DNA from: Paenibacillus auburnensis | Lineage (GTDB): Bacteria; Bacillota; Bacilli; Paenibacillales; Paenibacillaceae | Length of the DNA: 64,000 bases | Assembly: GCF_927798115.1 (NCBI RefSeq) | Contig: NZ_CAKMMG010000001.1 | Span: 2,170,001-2,234,000 of the forward strand | Direction: 5' to 3' | Shown here: positions 52,483 through 61,341 of the stretch, one piece after another | How the letters are laid out: each line of letters starts with the position of its first letter | Numbering within the stretch: the stretch's first letter is position 1 | The notes under the pieces: model-generated | Told to the model about the DNA's origin: nothing | Database searches by the model: none | What the model saw: the letters and a program-made list of their open reading frames with translations, nothing else | Translations under genes and position numbers: made by a program

Positions 52483-55152
52483 TTAATATTGTCCCCGTAT
52501 TTTTACCTCTCCCATAATTCCGGTAGGCTGCAGAAACGGAGCTTTGATAAAAGCAGCAAAGATACTTCCCTGATTCAGCGGCGAGAAATACTGCTCACGC
52601 TCCAGCGTGGTGGCCACCTCAATCCGGACTGTATTTTCTCCTGGATTTAACAACTTGCTGATATCAAATCTGAATGGCGGAGCAACCTGAATTCCCGCTG
52701 ACTGATCATTTATGAATACTTCAACGCCTTCAAAAGCATCCTCAATAACCAGTACTGCCCGGTTCCATGCCGGAACGGATACATCATTCTCATAGCGGAT
52801 AAAACCGGAGAACTCAGGATATTTCAATCCTATACTGGTGAACCCGGATATGGCCTGTTCATCATGGAAATGGGGATACTCCACAGCAGACGCGAGGCTC
52901 ATGGTCCAGCCCTCCTTCAGAACCAGCTCCTCATCCGAAGACATTGGTGTGGTGATCCCTGTAGCCCCGGCATGGTCAAATACAATGACTACACTTTGAT
53001 ACGGCGGTATTTCTAATCGAAGTGCAGTTCCCCCGTCTACCGGATCCGCCTGCACTTCATGCAGGGTATTATTCCAGACATCATAACCGTATACAGCGCC
53101 TTGGATTGGGACGGTTACCGTTCCGCGGAACGTCTCAGCCATATTCTCGTTAGTGAACAGATAGAGATCGCTCTGTTGCCGGTAATGCAGATAACGCAGC
53201 ATTGGAAAAGCCGGCTCCACTGCCAGCTCTGCAGCAGCGTGTGTCTGCAGCTCTCCAGCAAGCGCCTCTAACGCAGCCACCTTACATCCTGACAGCTCTG
53301 CAAGCAATTCCTGCTCTCCATCAAGAATCCCGCTTGGCAGGCCATCAATGAAGAGAACAAGGCAGCCTGCCTGCTGAAGCTCCAGAATAGCCTTGGCTGT
53401 ACTTGCTGTAATATACTCCGAATAGGGAATAATCAAAGCCTTGTATTCCTGATTATTGACCTGAAGAATATCCCTAAGCCGGGTTTTGAACCGGTCCTGT
53501 TCCACAAATACATCGGATGGGATAATGTCAAAATCAATCTGATGGTCCATCAGGACATGGGCCGGTTTCTGGCTCAGCATATAATTCCCTGCCCACTCTG
53601 CCTCCGCATGATACAGAATAGCTGCCGGAGTCACACGTTTACCGTCACTAATTAGGGCGCACATCCGGTTCAGGTATCTCATCAGGGCACCGAAATGGCG
53701 GAACTGCGGATCATGGCCATTCGCATAGAAATGCGGGGGACAATCCGGGTCCGGATAAGGCTTAGCAGAAAAGGCATGCGGCACATAATGATTCACACCC
53801 CTGACCAGAAAATGATCCACAAGATATTTCATCATGCGGACGCCTTCACCCCAGCCGTATGCGCCGAAAATCTCGCACATGGTACGCCCATTTTTTACCG
53901 GATCAATAGCCGCAAAAGAGCTGCCCAGCTTCCCGAGAAGGTAATGGAAGAATTCCCCATCCCGCTCCCCGATAACCGTTCTTTTCGGATAGAGCTCGCC
54001 GCCTGGCATCACCTGGCCGCCGATATCATCAATACCGGACATATGCTGGCCGGACAGCCCGCGGAAGAAATGACCCAGACTGGATCCGGGTCTTGCATGC
54101 ATGTTATTGTCTTCAATTAAATGGCCGATGTACTCTACATTCCGCTTCGTACACCATTCCCCGATCTGCCTGGAGAAATTCTCTTCCACGAGCCGTGTGA
54201 TGATATCCATGTACACATAACGGACCTCTGCCGTCAGATCCGGATGATTACCTGACTCCCAGAGCAGCGGCAATCGGGATCTCCAGTTCTCACCAAGCCG
54301 GTCAAGCAGCTGTACCTCCACCTCAACGCTCCACGGAAGATCCTGCTCTGCGCCAATCGGCTTATTATCATTCATTTTCCCGTTACCAAGCTCCGGTTCA
54401 TCGGAGAAGAAGCCGGCTATGGTACTCCCGAACTCTGCCTGGTAACGCGCGTAATGCGGCTCGTATACAGCTTCAATCAGTTTGCCTGCACTGATCTTAT
54501 CCAGCATGTTGATATAGCCGTCCCGGCTCCCTGCATTGCGGGTCAGATAATTCACATATACGATCCATTTGCCTTCCGGAATATCCCATACCAGCTCCCC
54601 GTCTTTCACCAGGTGGGTAATATCGGTTAAAGTTGCCGTATCGAAGCCCTGATCCACACGTGCTGCACATACGCTTAAAAGTGTGTCATCCTCAAATTTC
54701 CTTTTTTCCTTCTTCGCCCGCATCGAGAACATGCTCGCTTCAAACGGGTTTTTGACGTATTTGGCATGCTTGGCCACGTTCAGCTGGGCTGACTTTACAG
54801 GTCCCATTACTTCAATAGACGAGTAATAAAGAAATTGCCGGCATAGTTCAGCAGGAGCCTGCTCCAGCGCGCCATTGGCATATCCCGTAGGAAAATGGCT
54901 GTCATCCAGTATCCAGACCTTCATCCCCCGTTGTTTCGCTTCATCGATAATAATGTCCAGATCCTGCCACCACCGGGGTCCGCAAAAGTCCGGGTGAGGC
55001 CTGCTCTCTATACAAACCGCGCCGATGCCGGCTGAATGAATCGCCTCCATATATTCTCTGAGGACTTCCTCCTCTTCCCCGTGCAGCCATAGAAAAGGGA
55101 AGATGTAGTTTTCTCCTTCCGCCTGAAGCAGACGCTCAATTTTTGTATTCAT
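52483..55152 (-). CDS. GH106-like glycoside hydrolase (system 3)
   Basis: 889 residues, paralogue of the enzyme at 34877-37555 along its whole length: FLWLHGEEEEVLREYM, GAVCIESRPHPDFCGP, VWILDDSHFPTG, GFFSDEPE, YIGHLIEDNNMHAR and the C-terminal jelly-roll FEGVEVFINDQSAG. The shared Asp/Glu of SDEP and the Glu of EDNN are candidates for catalysis. No signal peptide. Last gene of the operon, 6 bp after GH2. Relation to GH106 rhamnosidases is distant; the substrate is unknown. Confidence 0.72.
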   Translation of the reverse strand: MNTKIERLLQAEGENYIFPFLWLHGEEEEVLREYMEAIHSAGIGAVCIESRPHPDFCGPRWWQDLDIIIDEAKQRGMKVWILDDSHFPTGYANGALEQAPAELCRQFLYYSSIEVMGPVKSAQLNVAKHAKYVKNPFEASMFSMRAKKEKRKFEDDTLLSVCAARVDQGFDTATLTDITHLVKDGELVWDIPEGKWIVYVNYLTRNAGSRDGYINMLDKISAGKLIEAVYEPHYARYQAEFGSTIAGFFSDEPELGNGKMNDNKPIGAEQDLPWSVEVEVQLLDRLGENWRSRLPLLWESGNHPDLTAEVRYVYMDIITRLVEENFSRQIGEWCTKRNVEYIGHLIEDNNMHARPGSSLGHFFRGLSGQHMSGIDDIGGQVMPGGELYPKRTVIGERDGEFFHYLLGKLGSSFAAIDPVKNGRTMCEIFGAYGWGEGVRMMKYLVDHFLVRGVNHYVPHAFSAKPYPDPDCPPHFYANGHDPQFRHFGALMRYLNRMCALISDGKRVTPAAILYHAEAEWAGNYMLSQKPAHVLMDHQIDFDIIPSDVFVEQDRFKTRLRDILQVNNQEYKALIIPYSEYITASTAKAILELQQAGCLVLFIDGLPSGILDGEQELLAELSGCKVAALEALAGELQTHAAAELAVEPAFPMLRYLHYRQQSDLYLFTNENMAETFRGTVTVPIQGAVYGYDVWNNTLHEVQADPVDGGTALRLEIPPYQSVVIVFDHAGATGITTPMSSDEELVLKEGWTMSLASAVEYPHFHDEQAISGFTSIGLKYPEFSGFIRYENDVSVPAWNRAVLVIEDAFEGVEVFINDQSAGIQVAPPFRFDISKLLNPGENTVRIEVATTLEREQYFSPLNQGSIFAAFIKAPFLQPTGIMGEVKIRGQY

Positions 55153-55158
55153 AGGAAG

Positions 55159-57489
55159 CTACCTGACCTTTCCTGCCTGCTTATTAATTTTGATCAGCTC
55201 TTGATTTAATTTGTTTATCGCCCGTTTGTTGAACAATAGACTATCATTATCCATCGCGGCCAGTGCATCGACTTTGAAGTTCTCCATCATGCCATACATG
55301 GGAATCTGGGTCAGATCACCCAGTACGCGGATTACTACGGATTTCGCGGCTTCATCAGCCATTAGATCCTGCAGCGTATCGCCAGAGGAATAGACTCCCT
55401 CCGGTATTTCCACCTCAACCCATGGCTCATTGTCATCAAGCTCAGGCAGAGTGAACCAGTTAGCAACCATTTCCCCTTTGTCCTCGTCAGGCGCGGAATA
55501 GCAAGGGGTCACTTCCGCAACTTTTTTAAACACGGTCAGATCAGTAAAAGAGCCCGTCTCATCTTCTGCTACAACCTCAATTTGAGTATACCCTTCTCCT
55601 AAAGCCACATTTTTGAACACCAGAATCCGGTCAGATCCGGACAACGTTCCGGTCATCACACCGTTAACGAAAAGAGATACTGACTTGCAGTTCGTGTATA
55701 CTTTTAAATCGATGCTATTGCCTGCGCGCTCCAAATGCCTTTTCCCGGCAATATGGACGAAGGGGGTCGTGGACCAGTGTGCTTTATACATATAGAAAGC
55801 ATCCTTCTTCACTTTGCGGTCATAGGTAACCAGCCCTTTGTTGTTGCGCCCTTTCACTCCGCCCTCATCCCGGACATTGGCCCCGAAATCGAACATATTC
55901 CACACATACGTAGCCCACAGGAACGGACGCAGCTCAAAAATCTTCCATACCTGCTCGTGGTAAAGCGCATGGTATTCCTCGGTGTAGTCCTTCACTATCG
56001 GCTGATCGCTATGATATTCGATAATGCCTTCAGCACCGTACTCGGAGATACACAGACTGGTATCCGGGTTGATCTCATGAAACTGATCAATCCACGGGCC
56101 GAAATCCTCCGCTTTCCCGTTATACCAGCCATAATATTTGTTATAGCCGATAACATCCGTAATATAGTTGTACTCATCCTTGTCATCAACAATAAACATG
56201 TTGGCCATCGTAGTCAGCCGGGTCGGATCCTCTTGTTTGGTCAATTCATGGAGCTCACGGACAACCTTACGGACCTGCTCCACATTCTTGCTGCCGATCT
56301 GGATTTCATTCTGGATGCCCCAGAACAGCACCGAAGGATGATTGTAATTCTGGCGGATCAGCTCGGTCATCTGAGACTTGGCATTTTCACCGGTCAGATC
56401 ACTTTCCGACATCCGGGTAATAAACGGAATCTCGGCCCAGACGACCATTCCCGCACGGTCACATAAATCATAGAAATACTGGTCATGCTGGTAGTGCGCC
56501 AGACGAATGGAGTTAGCCCCAATTTCTTGTATCAGCGCCATATCTTCATCATGCTCGCAGGCGGTAATGGCCCAGCCCCTATCCTTACGGTCCTGATGCC
56601 GTGCCACACCGTTCAGCCGCACTGCTCTCCCGTTCAGGAACAGCCCCCTGCCCGGATCAACGTGGAAATAGCGTATACCGAAGGGAATAACAGCCTCATC
56701 CACTGTATCGTTATAGCGCTGCAGGGATACTCTCGCCTTGTAAAGATGTGCATCAGGAGCGGCCTCCCACAGCAGCGGATTCTTAATGGTTATAACCAGA
56801 TCTACAGCCGCCGTGTCTCCGGCAGCCAGATTCACCTCGGCACCTGAAATGCCGGCAATCTTCCCTGTCTGATCCAGCAGATCGATCCACAATCTTACCT
56901 TGCTCTCTTCTGCGTAAGCATTGGTGATCCGGGTACGGACCTTCAACCTGGCTGAATCATCAGACACTTCTTCCTGAATAACATAGACTCCAGATGAACC
57001 CTGGTCCATTAAATCAATATGCACCGGATTTACGACGATAAGATTCACATCCCGGTAAATCCCCCCAAAGAAGGTGAAATCGGCGCGCAGCGGATACACA
57101 TCCTCAAATGCTGAATTATCCACCTTAACAGCCAGCATATTGGGGCCGCCGAACCGGAAATGCTCGGTCAGATCAAACCGGAAGGTGGAATAGCCGCCGC
57201 GGTGCTGGCCGATATAACGGCCGTTCAAGTAAACATCGGCCACACTGTTGGCTCCCTGGAATTCGATATACACCCGGTTGTTCCGGTCTGCTTCGGATAG
57301 GGTTAGAGTCTTACGGTACCAGCAGGCCCTCCGGTCATATTCATGGCCATTTGCTCCATCAATTGCATTCCATGTATGCGGCAGAGTGACTGTTTCCCAG
57401 TCAAGATCGCTGTAACCCGGCTCTTTGGCTTCTATATCATCCTGTTTCGAGAATTTCCACACCGCATTCAAATTCAATACTTTCCTCAT
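55159..57489 (-). CDS. GH2 beta-galactosidase/beta-glucuronidase-type enzyme
   Basis: 776 residues: sugar-binding jelly roll (1-160), immunoglobulin-like domain (160-280), TIM barrel (280-590) with acid/base Glu395 (WGIQNEIQIG) and nucleophile Glu483 (CISEYGAEG), and a C-terminal sandwich domain. Retaining exo-beta-glycosidase, cytosolic; GH2 covers galactosidases, glucuronidases, mannosidases and others, and specificity is not visible. AAGGAGATGTTCC precedes the ATG. Third gene of the system 3 operon, 16 bp after the SDR. Confidence 0.92.
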   Translation of the reverse strand: MRKVLNLNAVWKFSKQDDIEAKEPGYSDLDWETVTLPHTWNAIDGANGHEYDRRACWYRKTLTLSEADRNNRVYIEFQGANSVADVYLNGRYIGQHRGGYSTFRFDLTEHFRFGGPNMLAVKVDNSAFEDVYPLRADFTFFGGIYRDVNLIVVNPVHIDLMDQGSSGVYVIQEEVSDDSARLKVRTRITNAYAEESKVRLWIDLLDQTGKIAGISGAEVNLAAGDTAAVDLVITIKNPLLWEAAPDAHLYKARVSLQRYNDTVDEAVIPFGIRYFHVDPGRGLFLNGRAVRLNGVARHQDRKDRGWAITACEHDEDMALIQEIGANSIRLAHYQHDQYFYDLCDRAGMVVWAEIPFITRMSESDLTGENAKSQMTELIRQNYNHPSVLFWGIQNEIQIGSKNVEQVRKVVRELHELTKQEDPTRLTTMANMFIVDDKDEYNYITDVIGYNKYYGWYNGKAEDFGPWIDQFHEINPDTSLCISEYGAEGIIEYHSDQPIVKDYTEEYHALYHEQVWKIFELRPFLWATYVWNMFDFGANVRDEGGVKGRNNKGLVTYDRKVKKDAFYMYKAHWSTTPFVHIAGKRHLERAGNSIDLKVYTNCKSVSLFVNGVMTGTLSGSDRILVFKNVALGEGYTQIEVVAEDETGSFTDLTVFKKVAEVTPCYSAPDEDKGEMVANWFTLPELDDNEPWVEVEIPEGVYSSGDTLQDLMADEAAKSVVIRVLGDLTQIPMYGMMENFKVDALAAMDNDSLLFNKRAINKLNQELIKINKQAGKVR

Positions 57490-57505
57490 TGGAACATCTC
57501 CTTAT

Positions 57506-58309
57506 CTAGAGCAAATCTTTCATCTTATCGGCAATCAGTCCGGCGGCCCGCTTAGGATTCAAACGGTACAGCTTATCCATCAGCCGGGAATCCTTGCCTG
57601 CGAGTACCCGGAACCGGTTCTGTTCGATGCCGTTAACAATGATTTCTGCAGCTTTTTTGGGCGTTAACAACTGGGCAACCTGCTTCTGATTCAATTCCTT
57701 GTTCTTTGTCTGGTCCAGCCCGGAATTCTTCATAATATTGGTACTGACACCGCCGGGAAATACAACCGTAACTTTTACACGGGTATTCTTAAGCTCCGAA
57801 TGCAGTCCCTCTGTCAGCAGCTTCACTGCCGCCTTCGATGCGCCATAAATGGTCTGGCCCGGAACGGGGAGGAATCCTCCCATGCTCGATATGTTGGTAA
57901 TATGGGCAGTTGGTCTAGTCAACAGATGCGGCAGAAAAGCCTTGACCATGAAAAGCGTCCCGTAGAAATTGATATCCATCACTTGCTTGATTTTGTCATA
58001 TCCCAACTCATTCACAGGTACAAATGAATGGATGATACCTGCGTTATTAATGATTCCATCTACTGTTCCATGATGATTGATCACTTGCTCCGGAAGGGAC
58101 TCCACAGCCTCACAATCTGTCAGATTTACGATATGTGCGGATAGTCTGCCGCCTGCGTCTCCAGACTGCTTCCTTGTTTCTTCTAATGCTTCTTCGCTTA
58201 TGTCAACGGCAGCAACCCGTGCACCTTTGGAGAGCAGATTAAGCACTAGTTCCCTGCCAATCCCGCCTCCGGCTCCGGTAACGACAATTACTTTGTCTGC
58301 AACCTTCAT
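57506..58309 (-). CDS. Short-chain dehydrogenase/reductase (system 3, second)
   Basis: 267 residues: TGAGGGIG (11-18), NNAGIIHS near 91, catalytic YGASKAA near 155, and a C-terminal extension (PKKAAEIIVNGIEQ...RLNPKRAAG) seen in SDRs acting on larger substrates. ATG 58309 shares its A with the stop codon of the GH1 gene, so the two are translationally coupled. That tight coupling to a glycosidase suggests that it oxidises or reduces the glycoside, the released sugar or the aglycone. Confidence 0.9.
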   Translation of the reverse strand: MKVADKVIVVTGAGGGIGRELVLNLLSKGARVAAVDISEEALEETRKQSGDAGGRLSAHIVNLTDCEAVESLPEQVINHHGTVDGIINNAGIIHSFVPVNELGYDKIKQVMDINFYGTLFMVKAFLPHLLTRPTAHITNISSMGGFLPVPGQTIYGASKAAVKLLTEGLHSELKNTRVKVTVVFPGGVSTNIMKNSGLDQTKNKELNQKQVAQLLTPKKAAEIIVNGIEQNRFRVLAGKDSRLMDKLYRLNPKRAAGLIADKMKDLL

Positions 58310-59598
58310 CAATCTATTCCGCCTGCACTGATCGTACCCAATACGGACAAGCTCTCCTTCGGATGCCGCGTCTGGGTGGACCGGTCCACCGCAATTAATC
58401 CAAACGTCTGGTCATATCCTAATTGCCATTCGAAATTATCCAGCAGTGACCAATAAGTATATCCAATGACTGGGATGCCTTTCTCAATGCGCCGGTACAC
58501 TCCATTTAGAGCCTGCTTAATAAATTCAACTCTCTCTTCATCGTTGTCCGTAGACAGGCCGTTCTCGGTAATGAAGATGGGCTTGCTCCAGTGCGAGGCA
58601 ACGAAATCCAGCACATTGCCCAGCGCCGTAGGATAATTTTCGTAGCCCATTTTCGTCAATCTTGCTGTATCATCCGGGGGAACAACGCCCTCTGGACCAT
58701 GAATTTTACGTGAGTAATTTTGCACGCCGAGGAAATCATCCTCCTGCAGGAACGGCAGATAATCCAGCAGATCCTCCTGCTGCTCCTTGCGTACTGACAC
58801 CTCTCCTCCCGGCAATGCCTGATGGTCATAGAGCGAGAAGGTGATGCCCACCTGAATTGCCGGATGGAGCTCCTTGATAATGCTTCGCGCGGTCTCATGG
58901 CATTTCATGATAATGAGCTCCCCCTGCTTAGACCTTGGAGCGAGGAAAGGCTGCACTTTACTTGGATCGATTCCGAAGGTTTCACCAAGCTCCCGGTAAT
59001 AATGTTCCATCCGGGTGCCCATATCCACATTCAGACCCACCTGAACGTCGGCCGTATCCTTCTTCTTGGGTGTGGCTGCACTCATCATCCGCTTCATAAT
59101 CTTCGTAATCTGCTTGCCCATATTGGCTTCGTTAATGGTACAAATATAGGGAATAAGCTGGCCCAGCCGTGAAACAACATACCTGCAGTACTTGCCAAAG
59201 GATTCGATCGTTGCCTCGCTCTCCCAGCCCCCTTCGGAAATGAGCCATTTAGGCGAGGAAAAATGATGAAGTGTCACAACCGGTGTTATGCTGTGCCGGT
59301 GACAGAAATTCAGAACGTTTCTGTAGTGCTCAATTTCTTGTTCATTAAATTCACCTTTCACCGGCTCAATTCTGGCCCATTCGATAGAAAAACGGTAGGT
59401 GTTACAGCCTGCATTCCGGAGCAGCAGAATATCTTCTTCGTACCGGTGATAATGATCCACTGCATCCAATGAGGGCTCCTTATATACGGAGTTAGGTACA
59501 TGCTCCATCGCCCAAAAATCACTATAGATATTGTGTCCTTCCACTTGATGGGCAGCTGTTGCCGCTCCTATCATAAAATCTGCCGGAAATTTACTCAT
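58309..59598 (-). CDS. GH1 glycosidase, divergent subtype (system 3)
   Basis: 429 residues with the GH1 N-terminus (FPADFMIGAATAAHQVEGH), nucleophile Glu in FITENGLS near 335 and WSLLDNFEWQLGYDQTFGL. The acid/base region reads TINEAN (Glu157) instead of the usual T-NEP, and an insertion with KRMMSAATPKKKDTADV follows. AAAGGGTGG precedes ATG 59598. First gene of the operon; a perfect cre site lies ahead. Beta-glycosidase activity is expected; substrate preference may be unusual. Confidence 0.92.
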   Translation of the reverse strand: MSKFPADFMIGAATAAHQVEGHNIYSDFWAMEHVPNSVYKEPSLDAVDHYHRYEEDILLLRNAGCNTYRFSIEWARIEPVKGEFNEQEIEHYRNVLNFCHRHSITPVVTLHHFSSPKWLISEGGWESEATIESFGKYCRYVVSRLGQLIPYICTINEANMGKQITKIMKRMMSAATPKKKDTADVQVGLNVDMGTRMEHYYRELGETFGIDPSKVQPFLAPRSKQGELIIMKCHETARSIIKELHPAIQVGITFSLYDHQALPGGEVSVRKEQQEDLLDYLPFLQEDDFLGVQNYSRKIHGPEGVVPPDDTARLTKMGYENYPTALGNVLDFVASHWSKPIFITENGLSTDNDEERVEFIKQALNGVYRRIEKGIPVIGYTYWSLLDNFEWQLGYDQTFGLIAVDRSTQTRHPKESLSVLGTISAGGID

Positions 59599-59631
59599 GT
59601 TTTCTGTCCACCCTTTCTGATCAGCATCCAA

Positions 59632-59645
59632 TGAAACCGTTATCA
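59632..59645. promoter_or_regulatory. Perfect cre site upstream of the GH1 operon
   Basis: TGAAACCGTTATCA fits all 14 positions of the cre consensus (TGWAANCGNTNWCA), 34 bp before the GH1 start codon, within the leader or core promoter. Strong catabolite repression by CcpA is expected. Confidence 0.82.
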
Positions 59646-59695
59646 TAAATACAAATCACCTTACTGCTAAAAGGATACCACTGCCTAAAAAAACA

Positions 59696-59719
59696 TTATG
59701 GTATTTTAGTACTTTTTTT
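59696..59719. promoter_or_regulatory. Shared AraC-type box, GH1/AraC divergent region
   Basis: TTATGGTA-T-TTTAGT followed by a T run matches the symporter promoter box at 21 of 24 bases. It lies 98 bp before GH1 and 47 bp before the AraC gene, so it could serve activation of GH1 and autoregulation. Confidence 0.58.
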
Positions 59720-59765
59720 TGTAGCATATAAGCAAGAAGTTTGCTCCTGATGAAAGGGGATCAGC

Positions 59766-61010
59766 ATGGACTCTAACCTGGAGAAGAACCTGAAATTATG
59801 TGACCTTGTTGCCGGTACATTTGATTTGCATGTGTTTTACATTGATCCGGCCGGTAAAATTATCTATGAATCGCCCAATAACCAATTATTGAACCCGCTG
59901 TATGAGAACCAGAAGCAGAGCTTATTTACCCGGTTGAATTTCTACGCAAGCAAGCCTTATGATTTTCCGCTAATCCAGAAGTCGGCCTTCTCTGAAAAGT
60001 TTATCTTAATCAGTGTGTTCAACAATCAGGCCTTTGAAGGCACCGTGTTAATTGGCCCGACGGTTGCTTATTCTTTATCGAGTGACCGGGTAAACGGGAT
60101 CATCCATGATTCGCTGGGATTCTTTTTCCGGGATAAGGTGATCCAGTATTACAACTCCATCCCCGTCGTTCCCCATGAGAGGTTAATACAGTTGAGTTCG
60201 CTGGTCTTCCACCTATTTAATCAGGTCTATATTGCTCCAGAAACGGTATGGGAAAGAAACGGTAAACTGGCGGAGCCCTATGAAAAGATGGAGAAAAGTG
60301 ATTTAATCGTCTCCCAAAACCTGCAGGCGAACACCTATCATGAACGGTTATTTGAGAAGAAAATGCTTGAAATCATCAAAGAAGGACGCGTTGAGGAATT
60401 AACCCAACTCCCTACTTTAAAAGAAGAGGAGGTAGCCAGCGTTTTGTCGAAAACCAGCTATTTCCGTTCAAATAAAAACCACATCATCACCCTCATCACG
60501 TTAGTCTCCAGAGCTGCCATTGACGGCGGCCTGCATGAAGAAGTCGCTTTCAGTCTGCATGACCGCTTTATCCAGCAGTTAGAAGAGGCGAATACCCTTG
60601 AGGGCATCCGGGAGCTGGCCAAAGAAGTGCTCTATACTTATGCGGAGAAGGTTCAGCAGGTCAAAAATGAACGCTATTCCAAGACGGTCACGACCTGTAA
60701 AGATTATATTTACAAACATATCTATGAGAACATCAGCCACGATGATATTGCCCGCAAAGTTGACCTCAGCCCCAAATACCTTTCCTCCTTATTTAAAAAG
60801 GAGGTCGGGATCACCGTGAGCGAATACATCCAGAACACTAAAATTAATGAAGCGAAAAAATTGCTTTCCCTCAGCAAAACGCCCATTTCTGAAATCTGTA
60901 CGCTGCTAAACTTCAACGACCAGAGCTATTTCACCAAAGTATTCAAAAAGGTAAGCGGAGTCACGCCCATGTATTACAGGGAACGGCATCATCTTCTAGA
61001 CAGGAAGTAA
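59766..61010 (+). CDS. AraC-family regulator of system 3
   Basis: 414 residues. The N-terminal sensor region (1-150; LHVFYIDPAGKIIYE) resembles the sensor domains of other Gram-positive AraC proteins next to sugar operons. A helical middle follows, and a C-terminal AraC domain (about 310-408) with IARKVDLSPKYLSSLFKKEVG and ICTLLNFNDQSYFTKVFKK. GAAAGGGGATCAGC precedes the ATG. Divergent from the GH1 operon. It probably controls that operon and the symporter unit through the shared boxes. Confidence 0.9.
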   Translation: MDSNLEKNLKLCDLVAGTFDLHVFYIDPAGKIIYESPNNQLLNPLYENQKQSLFTRLNFYASKPYDFPLIQKSAFSEKFILISVFNNQAFEGTVLIGPTVAYSLSSDRVNGIIHDSLGFFFRDKVIQYYNSIPVVPHERLIQLSSLVFHLFNQVYIAPETVWERNGKLAEPYEKMEKSDLIVSQNLQANTYHERLFEKKMLEIIKEGRVEELTQLPTLKEEEVASVLSKTSYFRSNKNHIITLITLVSRAAIDGGLHEEVAFSLHDRFIQQLEEANTLEGIRELAKEVLYTYAEKVQQVKNERYSKTVTTCKDYIYKHIYENISHDDIARKVDLSPKYLSSLFKKEVGITVSEYIQNTKINEAKKLLSLSKTPISEICTLLNFNDQSYFTKVFKKVSGVTPMYYRERHHLLDRK

Positions 61011-61131
61011 GACTGGACAATGGGGCCGGAACTCAATTCACTTGAGATCCTGGCCTGTCGCAGCTTCGGGCTTACCCTAAAGGACAGACTCAGCCCCCTC
61101 GTAGCAGTATGCTCGTTTGCTTCCATAAAAA

Positions 61132-61165
61132 AGAGCTGTTGACTCTAAATTCAGTCAACAGCTCT
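61132..61165. terminator. Bidirectional terminator
   Basis: Perfect 13-bp stem AGAGCTGTTGACT / AGTCAACAGCTCT, loop of 8. TTTTTT follows on the minus strand and a C/T-rich tail on the plus strand. It ends the AraC gene and the leftward aminotransferase unit. Confidence 0.9.
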
Positions 61166-61208
61166 CTTTCTTAAATAGTGCTGTGCGTGACGTGTTTTGT
61201 CATAGCTG

Positions 61209-61310
61209 CTAGATAAACAGCAGGAACGCCACACGGCCGGATCCGAGTGTCGGCACTGCGAATCGGGGAGCAAGGCCCGCAGCCAGCGTACCCAGCTGAT
61301 CCAGGTTCAT
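61209..61310 (-). CDS. Possible 33-residue small protein after the aminotransferase
   Basis: The frame reads MNLDQLGTLAAGLAPRF and ends in GSGRVAFLLFI. GAGGAGC immediately precedes the ATG (61310), and it lies between the aminotransferase stop and the terminator. It may be a genuine small protein or the remnant of a gene cut during rearrangement. No family recognised. Confidence 0.3.
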   Translation of the reverse strand: MNLDQLGTLAAGLAPRFAVPTLGSGRVAFLLFI

Positions 61311-61341
61311 GCTCCTCATGCAATGCTCTCCCCCGAGCCAT

